DNA of 42,756 nt from Deltaproteobacteria bacterium (GCA_020444165.1 JAHLLK010000052.1:1-42756); one strand, 5' to 3'. Numbered from the stretch's first letter, positions 8,686 to 16,586 are shown. Numbers and translations: made by a program. Notes: a model not told the origin generated them from the letters alone.

Positions 8686-9270
8686 ATGTCCGCACGCAGC
8701 CTTTATCTGATCTCTGCCCTGTTCCTCGGCCTGGCCACGGCTCTGCCGGTCCCGGCCGCGGACACCGCCGCCCCGCCGGCCGTGGGCCGCACCTTCCCCG
8801 CCGTGGAGCTTCCCTGTCCCCGCGACCCGACCGAGCTGGCCTATCTGGGCCTGCCCCCGGGCTGCCGCGAATTCTCGCCCACCAAACTCCCGGCCCGCCT
8901 GGTGATCCTGGAGGTGTTCTCCCTCTCCTGCCCCTACTGCCAGGAAGAGGCGGCCAAGGTCAACCAGCTCTACGAACTGATCGCCGCCCGCGGTCTGGAG
9001 GACCGCATCAAGCTCTTGGGGGTGGGCCACGGCAACGTGGCCTCTGAGGTCCAGATGTTCAAAGGGGACAACCAGGTGCGCTTTCCCCTGTTGCCCGATC
9101 CGGAGGAAAGGATCTACGACCGCCTGGGCCGCCCCTACACCCCCTACTTCTTCGTGTTGGACCTGGCCTCGCACCCGCCGGGCCGCATCGTCCACGCCAA
9201 GCTGGGCCGCCAGCCCGCGCCCGAGAAGTTTTTGCGGGAGCTTTTGGCCAAAACCAAGCTTTCTCGTTAG
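8686..9270 (+). CDS. Secreted thioredoxin-fold protein (TlpA/peroxiredoxin-like)
   Basis: 194-aa protein with an N-terminal signal peptide (SLYLISALFLGLATALPVPA, cleavage near residue 25), so it acts outside the cytoplasmic membrane. The thioredoxin motif CPYC is at residues 82-85, within LEVFSLSCPYCQEEA. A cis-proline TP follows in RPYTPYFFVLD. The remaining fold matches TlpA/AhpC-type redoxins, which reduce or oxidise thiols of secreted proteins. GGGAAGGAAGC before the ATG is a good ribosome binding site. It is followed 94 bp later by mtgA on the same strand. The partner protein is not identifiable; no cytochrome c maturation genes are nearby. Confidence 0.82.
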   Translation: MSARSLYLISALFLGLATALPVPAADTAAPPAVGRTFPAVELPCPRDPTELAYLGLPPGCREFSPTKLPARLVILEVFSLSCPYCQEEAAKVNQLYELIAARGLEDRIKLLGVGHGNVASEVQMFKGDNQVRFPLLPDPEERIYDRLGRPYTPYFFVLDLASHPPGRIVHAKLGRQPAPEKFLRELLAKTKLSR

Positions 9271-9364
9271 AATGGGGGCCAGGCTGCCCCGCCCGTGCCG
9301 GAGGCGCTCCGGGCGGGGAGGCGCGATTTCTCCCCCTGCTATCTGCCGGCGGTAATATTTATTT

Positions 9365-10102
9365 ATGCTAAAACTGCTCCGTAAATGGCGTACAAAGCCC
9401 CGCAAACGGTATGTCTTCTGGCTGGTGGCCGCCCTGGCCGCGGCCCTCGTTCTGCCCCTGCTCTGGTCCCTGGTCTACCCCCCGCTGGGCGGCTTGGCCC
9501 AGCACAACCCCACCGACACCGCCTTTATGGCCTTTCGCCGGGACCAGGCCGCCGACGCCGGCAAAAAATACCCCATCACCTGGCGCTGGGTGCCCCTGTC
9601 GCGCATCTCCCCCTATCTGGTGCAAGCCGTGCTCATCGCCGAGGACGACAAGTTCTTTGCGCATGACGGCTTCGACTGGGAGGCCATCCGCCAGGCCGTG
9701 GAGACCAATCTGGAGGAAGGATGCCTCAAGCTGGGCGCCAGCACCGTCTCCCAGCAGTTGGCCCGCAACCTCTTCCTCTCGCCCGACAAGAACCTGCTCC
9801 GCAAGGCCCGGGAGGCCGTGCTCACCTGGCGTCTGGAAAATGCCCTGAACAAGAAACGAATCTTGGAAATTTATCTCAACGTAGCCGAATGGGGCCGGGG
9901 CATTTTCGGCGCCGAGGCCGCCGCCCGCCACTACTTCCACTCCCCGGCCGCCACCCTGGCCCCCCTGCAGGCCGCCCGCCTCGCCGCCATCCTGCCCAGC
10001 CCCCTCCGCTACAGCCCCACCGGCAGCTCCCGTTTCGTCAACCGCCGGGCCGAGAGGATCCTGCACATCATGCAGAAACGCGGCTTGGGCAAGATCTGGT
10101 GA
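9365..10102 (+). CDS. mtgA: Monofunctional peptidoglycan transglycosylase
   Basis: 245-aa single-pass inner membrane enzyme of family GT51 that polymerises lipid II into glycan strands in the periplasm. One transmembrane helix is at about 17-37. The catalytic Glu93 is in IAEDDKFFAHDGFD, the second motif GASTVSQQLARNLF is at 124-137, and KKRILEIYLNVAEWG is a further family signature. There is no transpeptidase domain, and the length fits MtgA. MtgA points to a Gram-negative cell envelope. No strong ribosome binding site precedes the ATG (TAATATTTATTT), which may keep expression low. Confidence 0.94.
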   Translation: MLKLLRKWRTKPRKRYVFWLVAALAAALVLPLLWSLVYPPLGGLAQHNPTDTAFMAFRRDQAADAGKKYPITWRWVPLSRISPYLVQAVLIAEDDKFFAHDGFDWEAIRQAVETNLEEGCLKLGASTVSQQLARNLFLSPDKNLLRKAREAVLTWRLENALNKKRILEIYLNVAEWGRGIFGAEAAARHYFHSPAATLAPLQAARLAAILPSPLRYSPTGSSRFVNRRAERILHIMQKRGLGKIW

Positions 10103-10267
10103 CCCGCCGGTCCGCGCTGCCGCTCCCCAGCCCGCTCCCGGCTTGAGCCTCGCCCAATCCATGCACATTCCACGCACAATCCACGCCACGTCAGGTTACA
10201 TTTATCCCCCCGTAAGTCCTGTCCTAAGCCAGAACCCCTAAAAACGGCATCCTCCTGCTTAATTTTT

Positions 10268-10297
10268 TTACCGCTGAGGCTCAGGATCGGTTATACT
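10268..10297 (+). promoter_or_regulatory. Probable cydAB promoter
   Basis: TATACT (10292-10297) lies 18 bases after TTACCG (10268-10273), in the AT-rich part of the 282-bp gap between mtgA and cydA. This predicts a leader of about 80 bases. I see no Fnr, ArcA or Rex box I would defend. Confidence 0.4.
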
Positions 10298-10384
10298 AGG
10301 TCTTAGTAGTAATCATTGCTAACTAACGATAGGGGGAAAACGCACCGTGCAGGTCGGTCAGCCGTTCACCCCGGGGAGGTGCTC

Positions 10385-11701
10385 GTGGACGCCTTGATTC
10401 TCTCGCGGTGGCAATTTGCCGCGGCCACCGCCTTTCACTTTCTCTTCGTACCGCTCACCCTGGGACTATCCCTCCTGGTGGCCATCATGGAGACCCGTTA
10501 TGTGGCCACGGGCAACGAAGAGTTCAAACGCCTGGCCAAATTCTGGGGCAAAATCTTCGTCATCAACTTTGCCCTGGGCGTGGTCACCGGCATAACCCTC
10601 GAATTCCAGTTCGGCACCAACTGGTCCCGGTATTCCGCCTACGTGGGCGATATCTTCGGGTCCCTGTTGGCCGTGGAGGCCACCGTGGCCTTCTTCCTGG
10701 AATCCACCTTCATCGGCCTGTGGATCTTCGGCTGGGACCGCCTGTCCCCCAAATTCCACATGGTCACCATTTGGTTGGTGGCCCTGGCCAGCAACCTCTC
10801 CGCCTACTGGATCCTGGCCGCCAACTCCTTCATGCAGCATCCCGTGGGTTACGTCATCCGCAACGGCCGCGCCGAACTTACCGATTTCCTGGCCGTGGCC
10901 ACCCAACCTTTCACGCTCATGCAGTTTATTCACACCCTTTCCGGAGCCTACATCCTTTCCGGCTTTTTCGTCATGGCCGTCAGCGCCTATAACCTTTTGC
11001 GCAAAAAGGAAACCGACTTCTTCCAGCGTTCCTTCCGCCTGGCGGTCTCCTTCGCTCTCATCTTCGCCCTGGTGGAGGTGGTGCAGGGCCACCTGAACGG
11101 TGAGACCGTGGCCGAACACCAGCCCGCCAAGCTGGCGGCCATGGAGTCCCACTGGGAAACCCAGAAGGGCGCCGGCATGTCCCTGTTGACCTGGCCCGAT
11201 GCGGCCAACGAAACCAACTACTTCGAATTCATCAAAATCCCCAGCGCGCTCTCCATCCTGGCCTACCGCGATCCCAACGCCGAGGTGAAGGGCCTCAAGG
11301 ACTTCCCACCCGAGGACCGGCCCCCGGTGTGGCCCGTGTTCCTCTCCTTCCGGATCATGGTCGGCCTGGGCGCTCTCTTTGTCGTGCTCACCTTCTGGGG
11401 CTTCTTCATCCGCCACCGGCTCATGGATAACCCCCTCTATCTGAAAATCATTTTGTTCGCCCTGCCCCTGCCCTATCTGGCCAATGAAGCCGGCTGGATG
11501 GTGGCCGAGATCGGCCGCCAGCCCTGGATTGTGCAGGGGATCATGCGCACCAGCGACGCGGTCAGTCCCATCGCGGCCAGCCAAGTGGGCATCAGCTTGG
11601 CAGCCTTCGTGGTGGTCTATGGAATCCTGGGTCTGGTCGCCTTCGGGCTCATGGCCCGCCAAGCCAAACTGGGGCCCGCGCCGGCCGGAAAGGTGAAGTA
11701 A
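10385..11701 (+). CDS. cydA: Cytochrome bd ubiquinol oxidase subunit I
   Basis: 438-aa haem-bearing subunit of cytochrome bd, which reduces O2 to water with quinol electrons at the inner membrane. I start it at the GTG at 10385: GGGGAGG sits five bases upstream and the protein then begins VDALILSRWQFAAATAFHFL, matching the family start with the conserved haem-ligand His18. The second haem histidine is in MQFIHTLSGAYIL, and the quinol-loop motif NGETVAEHQPAKLAAME and the GRQPW block are present. The quinol loop is short and the protein is some 80 residues shorter than the enteric form, so it belongs to the short-Q-loop subgroup. It is two bases upstream of cydB. In a probable anaerobe this oxidase would serve oxygen detoxification or micro-oxic respiration. 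Confidence 0.96.
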   Translation: MDALILSRWQFAAATAFHFLFVPLTLGLSLLVAIMETRYVATGNEEFKRLAKFWGKIFVINFALGVVTGITLEFQFGTNWSRYSAYVGDIFGSLLAVEATVAFFLESTFIGLWIFGWDRLSPKFHMVTIWLVALASNLSAYWILAANSFMQHPVGYVIRNGRAELTDFLAVATQPFTLMQFIHTLSGAYILSGFFVMAVSAYNLLRKKETDFFQRSFRLAVSFALIFALVEVVQGHLNGETVAEHQPAKLAAMESHWETQKGAGMSLLTWPDAANETNYFEFIKIPSALSILAYRDPNAEVKGLKDFPPEDRPPVWPVFLSFRIMVGLGALFVVLTFWGFFIRHRLMDNPLYLKIILFALPLPYLANEAGWMVAEIGRQPWIVQGIMRTSDAVSPIAASQVGISLAAFVVVYGILGLVAFGLMARQAKLGPAPAGKVK

Positions 11702-11703
11702 CC

Positions 11704-12732
11704 ATGCTGGAAACCATCTGGTTCATTCTCTGGGGAGTGCTTTGGGCCGTATACTTCATGCTGGACGGCTTTGACCTGGGCCTCGGAACCCTCCTGCCCT
11801 TCATCGCCCGCGATGAAGCGGAAAAACGCGCCGTGTACCAGTCCCTGGGCCCCTACTGGGACGGTAACGAGGTGTGGCTCATAACAGCCGGCGGCGTCAC
11901 CTTCGCCGCCTTCCCCACGGCCTACGCGGTGATGTTCTCCTCCCTCTATACGCCGCTGATGCTCGTGCTCTTCTCCCTCATCCTCCGCGGCGTGTCCGTG
12001 GAATACCGCAACAAGGTGGATTCCCCCGGCTGGCGCAAGATCTGGGATATCGGCACCTTCGTGGGCAGCGTCCTGCCCGCCATCCTCCTGGGCGTGGCCT
12101 TCGCCAATATCTTCGAAGGCCTGCCCCTCACCAAGGAAGGCATCCTGGAAGGCGGACTCCCCGCCCTCCTGAACCCCTACGGCCTCCTGGGCGGCGTGGT
12201 CTTCCTGGTCCTCTTCGTCATGCACGCCCTCAATTGGCTCGTCATCAAGTCCTCCGGCGCCCTCGAAACCCGCGCCCGCCGCTGGGCCCGCGCCCTCTGG
12301 CCCGTGGTCCTGGTCGGCGCCGCCGGCTTCCTCGTCGCCACCGCCTGGTTCACCCCGCTCTATAACAACTACCTGGCCTACCCCGTGCTCTTCATCCTGC
12401 CGCTGGCCGCCGTGGCCGCCGTCATCCTGATGCGCCTCTATATGGCCAAGTTCCGCCCCTGGCTCACCTGGGCCTCCTCCGCCGCCCTCATCGTCTTCGC
12501 CACCCTCTTCGGCGTGGTGGGCCTCTACCCCAACCTCCTGCCCTCCACCCTGGACCCGGCCGCCACCCTCACCGCCTTCAATGCGGCCTCCAGCCCCCTC
12601 ACCCTCAAAATCATGCTCGCCGTGGCCCTCATCATGGTGCCCATCGTCATCGTCTACCAAACCTGGGTCTACCACCACTTCCGCCTCAAGGTGCAGGACC
12701 AAGGCTCCGCCTTTGGGGATGGGGTCTATTAG
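11704..12732 (+). CDS. cydB: Cytochrome bd ubiquinol oxidase subunit II
   Basis: 342-aa, about eight-helix integral membrane subunit that scaffolds CydA. The family motifs MLDGFDLGLGTLLPF near the N-terminus, GPYWDGNEVWLI and RGVSVEYRNK are all present. Its start lies two bases after the cydA stop and overlaps no other frame. No CydX-like small ORF follows: the repeat element and terminator begin within about 20 bases of the stop codon. Confidence 0.96.
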   Translation: MLETIWFILWGVLWAVYFMLDGFDLGLGTLLPFIARDEAEKRAVYQSLGPYWDGNEVWLITAGGVTFAAFPTAYAVMFSSLYTPLMLVLFSLILRGVSVEYRNKVDSPGWRKIWDIGTFVGSVLPAILLGVAFANIFEGLPLTKEGILEGGLPALLNPYGLLGGVVFLVLFVMHALNWLVIKSSGALETRARRWARALWPVVLVGAAGFLVATAWFTPLYNNYLAYPVLFILPLAAVAAVILMRLYMAKFRPWLTWASSAALIVFATLFGVVGLYPNLLPSTLDPAATLTAFNAASSPLTLKIMLAVALIMVPIVIVYQTWVYHHFRLKVQDQGSAFGDGVY

Positions 12733-12812
12733 GAGATTTTTTGAAGAGACTGCCGGGGGGTGCTTTTTTTGAAAAAAAAGCACCCCCCGGACCCCCCGCA
12801 AAAAAACTTCAT
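12733..12812 (-). repeat. Hairpin repeat element, copy 1
   Basis: An 18-bp perfect stem, 12753-12770 with 12773-12790, has T7 and A7 tracts meeting at a two-base loop. The flank GGACCCCCCGCAAAAAAACTTCAT reads, on the minus strand, as the conserved ATGAAGTTTTTT leading end of the family. The element begins almost at the cydB stop codon and is antisense to cydB. Its stem replaces the usual GGGGGGAAGGACC arm by CCGGGGGGTGC, so it is a divergent subfamily shared with copy 2. Confidence 0.85.
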
Positions 12813-12846
12813 CGGGAACCGCGTGCCGCGGTTCCCGAGTTTTTTG
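12812..12846 (+). terminator. Rho-independent terminator after cydAB
   Basis: A 12-bp perfect stem 12812-12823/12827-12838 with loop TGC is followed by GTTTTTT. It lies between convergent cydB and the Smr-domain gene and starts exactly where repeat copy 1 ends. Confidence 0.8.
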
Positions 12847-12882
12847 GGGAATGGAGGAATGAGAAGGAAAGGTGAGAGGGCG

Positions 12883-13617
12883 TTAGATCCAACCCTTGCG
12901 GGGGCCGGACCAGCGCCGGAGGAGCACGTACATGGCCCCGGAGCCCCCGTCCAAAGGCTGGGCCGTGCAGAAGGCCAGCACCAGGCGGCGGAAGCTCTTT
13001 TTCTCCAGCCACAAGGGCAGGAGAGTCCGGAGCACCGGCATCCCGAAGGGCGAACTCTTGCCCTTGCCGTGCACCACCAGGACATGCCGGTAACCCTTGG
13101 CCGCGCTGCGGGCAAAAAACTCGCTCAACTCATGGAAAGCCTGCTCCGCGCTTAGCCCGTGCAGGTCCAGGTGGTCCTGCAACGGGAAAGCCCCCTGCCG
13201 CAGCCGCTCCATCAGCGCCTCGCCCACCCCGGGCAGCGAGCCCTCCAGGTATTTGTCCGAGTGCCGGATGTCAAAATCCGCCGCCCCGGACACCAGGTCG
13301 GCCAAGTGCGCCATCACCTCCAGGTCGTCGTCCGGCGGCAACACCAGCCTGGGCGGGCTCTCGCCCCCGGCAACCACCCGCCGCCGCTCCGCCTCCCCCA
13401 GCCGGGCCACATCGGACATGGCCTTGGCGAACAAATCTACCGCCCCGGCCTCCTCCGGCCCGGACCCCTCCACCGGCGGCAACGGCGGCGGCGCCGCGGC
13501 CTGCCGCGCCGCCTGTTTCAGCGCCCCCTTCAGCTCCGCGAACGGCGCGTTGAAGGGCCGCGGCTTGTCCGCCTTGGACTGCGGGTCCGCGGATTTCTTG
13601 GGTTTTTTCTTGGTCAT
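12883..13617 (-). CDS. Smr-domain protein
   Basis: 244-aa protein with a charged, Lys-rich N-terminus (MTKKKPKKSADPQSK), a central unstructured/acidic region and a C-terminal Smr domain at about 148-235. Signature residues are LDLHG (150-154), HGKG (183-186) and GGSGAMYVLLR near the end. Smr domains bind or nick nucleic acid, and are found at the end of MutS2 and in stand-alone proteins linked to RNA cleavage on collided ribosomes. The N-terminal PFAELK motif is typical of stand-alone proteobacterial Smr proteins, which supports the ATG at 13617 although the sequence before it (CATAAAACCCC) gives no clear ribosome binding site. The substrate cannot be told. Confidence 0.88.
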   Translation of the reverse strand: MTKKKPKKSADPQSKADKPRPFNAPFAELKGALKQAARQAAAPPPLPPVEGSGPEEAGAVDLFAKAMSDVARLGEAERRRVVAGGESPPRLVLPPDDDLEVMAHLADLVSGAADFDIRHSDKYLEGSLPGVGEALMERLRQGAFPLQDHLDLHGLSAEQAFHELSEFFARSAAKGYRHVLVVHGKGKSSPFGMPVLRTLLPLWLEKKSFRRLVLAFCTAQPLDGGSGAMYVLLRRWSGPRKGWI

Positions 13618-13641
13618 GGGGTTTTATGATACCACCCGTGG

Positions 13642-13679
13642 CCGGGGGGCGCCTTTTTTGAAAAAATGGCGTCCCCCGG
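13642..13679 (-). repeat. Hairpin repeat element, copy 2 (short)
   Basis: CCGGGGGGCGCC at 13642-13653 pairs with 13668-13679 (one G-T wobble), and T and A tracts continue the stem to a GA loop, with a T-T mismatch at 13654/13667. The flank GGACCCCCGCAG matches copy 1, but the ATGAAG end is missing: the element runs straight into a copy of repeat family 2 at about 13689. It lies in the divergent gap 13618-13990, just upstream of the Smr gene. Confidence 0.7.
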
Positions 13680-13688
13680 ACCCCCGCA

Positions 13689-13754
13689 GCGTGCCGCTGC
13701 CGGCGTAGCGGGTCGGGTTGAGTTGCCCTCCGGACGGGAGTACCTTCGCTCCCG
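13689..13754 (+). repeat. Repeat family 2, solo copy (left arm of an inverted pair)
   Basis: GCGTGCCGCTGCCGG, then GCGGGTCGGGTTGAG, TTGCCCTCCG and CTCCCG match the core of the array at 1-490 in order and spacing, with drift. It faces the copy at 13853-13916 across about 100 bp. That spacer (13755-13852) contains no gene I can support. Confidence 0.65.
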
Positions 13755-13852
13755 CAGCGAACCCGAACCAGTTACAAAATGCATCGCGTGTTTGCCAAGG
13801 CCCTCCAGCTTGTTCGGTTTACCGTTTTCCTTTTCTTCTCCCAACAGCCTCC

Positions 13853-13916
13853 CTTCGGGAGCGAACGCGCCCCCGTGCGGGGGACAACCCCGCACGACAC
13901 GCATTGCGACCCCAGG
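13853..13916 (-). repeat. Repeat family 2, solo copy (right arm of an inverted pair)
   Basis: Read on the minus strand this copy gives the family order: an ATTGCGGGTCGGGCGAGG-like core, then CCTCCGCAC-like sequence and GCTCCCGAAG. On the plus strand it starts CTTCGGGAGCG and continues with GTGCGGGGGACAACC, close to the copy at 22093-22168. It lies about 75 bases upstream of the DUF3786 gene. Confidence 0.65.
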
Positions 13917-13990
13917 CACTGGGGTTGGACAAAGGGGTTGGGGGTGTTTATGTTAAGGAGAAAAGCTGTGCAAGCGGAGGAGCGCGACAT

Positions 13991-14623
13991 ATGGCCCGGG
14001 TGGATGACTACCAAATGAGTTTCGATTTGGCGGCTCAGAAGATCGCGGAAAAGAACTTCGTGGACGTGGCCCGGCGGGCCGGGGCCACGGCCGCGGATGA
14101 CGGGGAGTCGTTGGAGTTGAGTTATTTCGGGCGGCCGGTCCGGGTGGAGCGGGAGCCCATGAAGGTTTACGCCCTGGACGAGGGGCCGGAGCTGCCCCTG
14201 GTGGAGCAGGCCCTGATCCTGCACTACCTGGCCAACGCCGACGGCAGCGAACCCACCGGGGAGTGGATCACCTTCCGGGAGGTCTCGGCCGGGGAGTTCT
14301 ACTGGTCCGCCTTCGTGAAACGGGCCAAGGCGCCCCTCACCGGTTTCTTCGGCGGCCAGCCGAAATTGTTGGCCCAGCTGGCGCCCCTGGTGGGCGGCCG
14401 GGTGGTGGACGCGGCGGGCGACGTGGCCGTGGAGGTGCGGGCCCTGCCCCGGGTGCCCTTGCTGTTGCAGATCTGGGAGGGCGACGACGAGTTCCCGGCC
14501 GATGGCAACGTGTTGCTGGACAAGAACGTGGAGGGCTACTTCAACACCGAGGACATCGCCCTGCTGTCCGGCCTTCCCATATATAAGATGATGGCCTTGG
14601 CCCGCAGCCGGCCCAAGGCGTGA
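13991..14623 (+). CDS. DUF3786 domain protein
   Basis: 210-aa soluble protein resembling DUF3786, a family of unknown function found in anaerobes, often near carbon monoxide dehydrogenase or corrinoid genes. Visible features are the N-terminal MARVDDYQMSFDLAAQKIAE, the block LILHYLANADGSEPTGEWIT with FREVSAGEFYWSAF, and a C-terminal NVLLDKNVEGYFNTEDIALL. It has no cysteines and no membrane segment. The ATG at 13991 follows GGAGG by 10 bases. The frame is open further upstream, but that part crosses repeat family 2 and is rejected. It is the first gene of a same-strand group with the BFD-like protein and cooC. Family assignment is from memory of the conserved blocks and should be profiled. Confidence 0.75.
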   Translation: MARVDDYQMSFDLAAQKIAEKNFVDVARRAGATAADDGESLELSYFGRPVRVEREPMKVYALDEGPELPLVEQALILHYLANADGSEPTGEWITFREVSAGEFYWSAFVKRAKAPLTGFFGGQPKLLAQLAPLVGGRVVDAAGDVAVEVRALPRVPLLLQIWEGDDEFPADGNVLLDKNVEGYFNTEDIALLSGLPIYKMMALARSRPKA

Positions 14624-14687
14624 GGCAGCTTGGGAGCCTAGCGGATTTCCCTGATGGTTGCAGGCCAGGCCACCACGCTGTTAAACA

Positions 14688-14785
14688 TTGAAGTTTTTTT
14701 GGGGGAGGGGGGTGTGGGGGGAGACCCCTTTTTGTTCACAAAAAGGGGTCTCCCCCCGCATTCCCACTTCTCCGAAAAACTCTCA
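14688..14785 (+). repeat. Hairpin repeat element, copy 3
   Basis: TTGAAGTTTTTTTGGGGG leads into a 19-bp stem 14716-14734/14739-14757 with loop TTCA. The trailing end TCCGAAAAACTCTC is conserved with copies 5, 7 and 8. It sits between two same-strand genes (DUF3786 and the BFD-like gene), so a transcript covering the module must read through it or restart. Confidence 0.9.
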
Positions 14786-14805
14786 AGTTCAACGGGAGCG
14801 AGAAG

Positions 14806-15135
14806 ATGAGTGGAGACCATGAGGGATGCGGCTGTGGCTGCGGGGGGCACGAGGCCCCGGTGCGGCCGGGGTTTTCCGGGCGCGACTGGCGGGCGGCCGC
14901 TGACGACGAGGTGGTCTGCCCCTGCCGGGGGATCACCAAGGCCCAGGTGGTGGAGGCCATAGCCTCCGGCGCCTTTACTTTACCGTTGTTGAAAATTAGC
15001 ACTGGCGCGGGGCGGGGCAAGGATTGCCGGACCCGGCATCCCCGGGGCCGGAGCTGTGAGCTGGATTTGGAGGACCTCTTGGCGGTGTACGCCGAGCCGG
15101 GGCCGGAGATCGACCGGACCGGCTGCGGCCACTGA
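14806..15135 (+). CDS. Small Fe-S protein with BFD-like [2Fe-2S] domain
   Basis: 109-aa cysteine-rich protein. The N-terminus has a metal-binding-like stretch GCGCGCGGH (Cys8, 10, 12). A BFD-type domain follows: VCPCRGITKAQVVEAI with Cys38 and Cys40, then FTLPLLKISTGAGRGKDC (Cys74) and Cys84. In classical BFD domains the last two cysteines are 2-5 residues apart; here nine residues separate them (CRTRHPRGRSC), which marks an unusual subgroup. GGGAG seven bases before the ATG is the ribosome binding site. Standing directly before cooC, it may feed electrons or iron-sulfur clusters to assembly of a nickel enzyme; that role is inferred from position only. Confidence 0.78.
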   Translation: MSGDHEGCGCGCGGHEAPVRPGFSGRDWRAAADDEVVCPCRGITKAQVVEAIASGAFTLPLLKISTGAGRGKDCRTRHPRGRSCELDLEDLLAVYAEPGPEIDRTGCGH

Positions 15136-15207
15136 GGCAGGCTCAAGGGCGAAAATCAACGGCGGGGCGACCCGTTAAGCAGCTATTTGCAGGAAAAGGG
15201 TAAAGGC

Positions 15208-15981
15208 ATGAAAATCGCGGTCAGCGGCAAGGGCGGCGTGGGCAAGACCACTTTTAGCGCACTTTTGGCCCGTAGCTTTGCGGAGATGGGTTTGCGGGTG
15301 TTGGCGGTGGACGCCGACCCCGACGCCAACCTGGGCCAGGCGCTGGGTTTCCCGGACTATGACAAGCTGGTGCCGGTGAGCGACATGAAGGAGCTGATCG
15401 AGGAACGCACGGACAGCAAGGACACCGGGGTGGGCTCCTTCTTCAAACTGAACCCCACGGTGAACGACCTGCCGGACAAGCTCTCGACGGAGCACGCCGG
15501 GGTGCGGCTGATGGTCATGGGCACGGTGAAGAAGGGCGGCTCGGGCTGCATCTGCCCGGCCTCCACCATGCTGAAGGCCCTGATGAGCCACATGGTGCTC
15601 TTGCGGGACGACGTGCTGATTCTGGACATGGAGGCCGGCCTGGAGCACTTGGGCCGCGGGACCTCGCGGGGGGTGGACTTCCTGGTGGTGGTGGTGGAGC
15701 CGGGCCGCCGTTCGGTGGACACGGCCGAGACCATCAAGCGCCTGGCCGCGGACCTGGGCATGCCCCGGGTGGTGATCGTGGGCAACAAGATCCGCAGCGC
15801 CAAGGACCGCGAGTATTTGGAGAAATCCTTGAGCGGCTTCCAGTTCCTGGGCTTCTTGGATTATGACCCGGAGATCATCGAGTGCGACATGGAGGCGGTG
15901 TGCCCGGCCGACTCGGCCGTGAAGGCGGCCGACGCGGTGCGGTCCATGGCCAAAGAGATGCAAGAGATCAAGGCGGCGTGA
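15208..15981 (+). CDS. cooC: CooC-type nickel-insertion ATPase
   Basis: 257-aa MinD-family P-loop ATPase that matures nickel in carbon monoxide dehydrogenase or acetyl-CoA synthase. The deviant Walker A KGGVGKTT is at residues 8-15, and DADPDANLG provides the switch region. The CooC-specific CxC metal site is Cys114-Ile-Cys116 in GSGCICPAST, and VLILDMEAGLEHLGR is the Walker B/signature region. I chose the ATG at 15208 over an ATG seven codons upstream because it begins right at the MKIAVSGKGG family start and has a purine-rich AAAGGG about seven bases before it. No CODH or ACS gene is in the window, so its client lies elsewhere. Its stop overlaps the GTG of the next gene. Confidence 0.93.
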   Translation: MKIAVSGKGGVGKTTFSALLARSFAEMGLRVLAVDADPDANLGQALGFPDYDKLVPVSDMKELIEERTDSKDTGVGSFFKLNPTVNDLPDKLSTEHAGVRLMVMGTVKKGGSGCICPASTMLKALMSHMVLLRDDVLILDMEAGLEHLGRGTSRGVDFLVVVVEPGRRSVDTAETIKRLAADLGMPRVVIVGNKIRSAKDREYLEKSLSGFQFLGFLDYDPEIIECDMEAVCPADSAVKAADAVRSMAKEMQEIKAA

Positions 15982-16442
15982 GGCGGCCCGTGAAGAAAGC
16001 GCGTTTCGGGGCCTGGGGCGTGGTTTTGGCTCTGGTGCTGGGGCTCGTGGCCTGGGCCACGCCGCCGGCCTGGGCGGTATGCCGCCTGGACGGCCGCTGG
16101 GTGGTGGAGGAGGTCACCGGCGAGGAGGCCCAGTGGCAGGTGGCGGCCCTCGTGGTGCCGCAGGGCCGCGGCCGCACCGCCGTCTTGGAGCTGCGGCCGG
16201 GGCGGGACGCGGGCCCGCACGCGGCCTCCAGCCGGGTGGCGGGCAAGCTGTGGGTGGTGGGCACTCCGGCGGAGTGTCCCGGGGCGCAGGTGCGGGGCAG
16301 CTTCTGGACCCCCCAGGCCGAGCAGTCCTGGGAGCTTTCCGGCCGGGTGAGCGGTCCGGACCGCCTGGATTTGACCTGGATTCGCAATTCGCCCCGGGCC
16401 GGCGTGGCCCAGGGCGGGGTGGTCTTGCGACGCCGGCCTTGA
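15978..16442 (+). CDS. Small secreted protein of unknown function
   Basis: 154-aa protein whose GTG start overlaps the cooC stop (GTGA at 15978-15981); a second GTG at 15990 is also possible. The N-terminus is a clear signal peptide (basic VKKARFG, then VVLALVLGLVAWATPPAWA). The mature part begins VCRLDGRWVVEEVTGEE and is rich in beta-strand-like alternation, ending WIRNSPRAGVAQGG. Two cysteines remain after cleavage. I recognise no domain; the opening DGRWVVEE is reminiscent of small lipocalin-like or META-like beta barrels, but that is weak. Translational overlap suggests it belongs to the CooC unit. Confidence 0.7.
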   Translation: MRRPVKKARFGAWGVVLALVLGLVAWATPPAWAVCRLDGRWVVEEVTGEEAQWQVAALVVPQGRGRTAVLELRPGRDAGPHAASSRVAGKLWVVGTPAECPGAQVRGSFWTPQAEQSWELSGRVSGPDRLDLTWIRNSPRAGVAQGGVVLRRRP

Positions 16443-16556
16443 GCCGGGGGGCCGCGGGCGGCGGAGCGCGGCGGCCGCCCCGGCGCGCTTTTAGCCAACC
16501 ACCTGATATTGGGCCACATTAATTTACTACCCCAGTGGTGGGGATGTCATCTTTCA

Positions 16557-16586
16557 GCCAGGCGCCTCGGGGCGCCCGGCTTTTTT
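16557..16586 (+). terminator. Rho-independent terminator of the cooC unit
   Basis: GCCAGGCGCC (16557-16566), loop TCGG, GGCGCCCGGC (16571-16580) with one A-C mismatch, then TTTTTT (16581-16586). A smaller CCCC/GGGG hairpin precedes it at 16530-16543. It lies about 115 bases after the last stop codon. Confidence 0.82.

Noticed and set aside
12733..12846. Hairpin repeats as ordinary Rho-independent terminators
   Set aside because: The T tract is inside the stem rather than after it, and cydAB and clpB have separate canonical terminators next to the elements.
13718..13990. N-terminal extension of the DUF3786 protein
   Set aside because: The extra 91 codons run through repeat family 2 and lack a binding site; GGAGG precedes the ATG at 13991.
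15208..15981. MinD, ParA or nitrogenase NifH identity for the P-loop ATPase
   Set aside because: The GCICP CxC site and the N-terminal KGGVGKTTFSALLA fit CooC. There is no C-terminal amphipathic helix or nitrogenase context.
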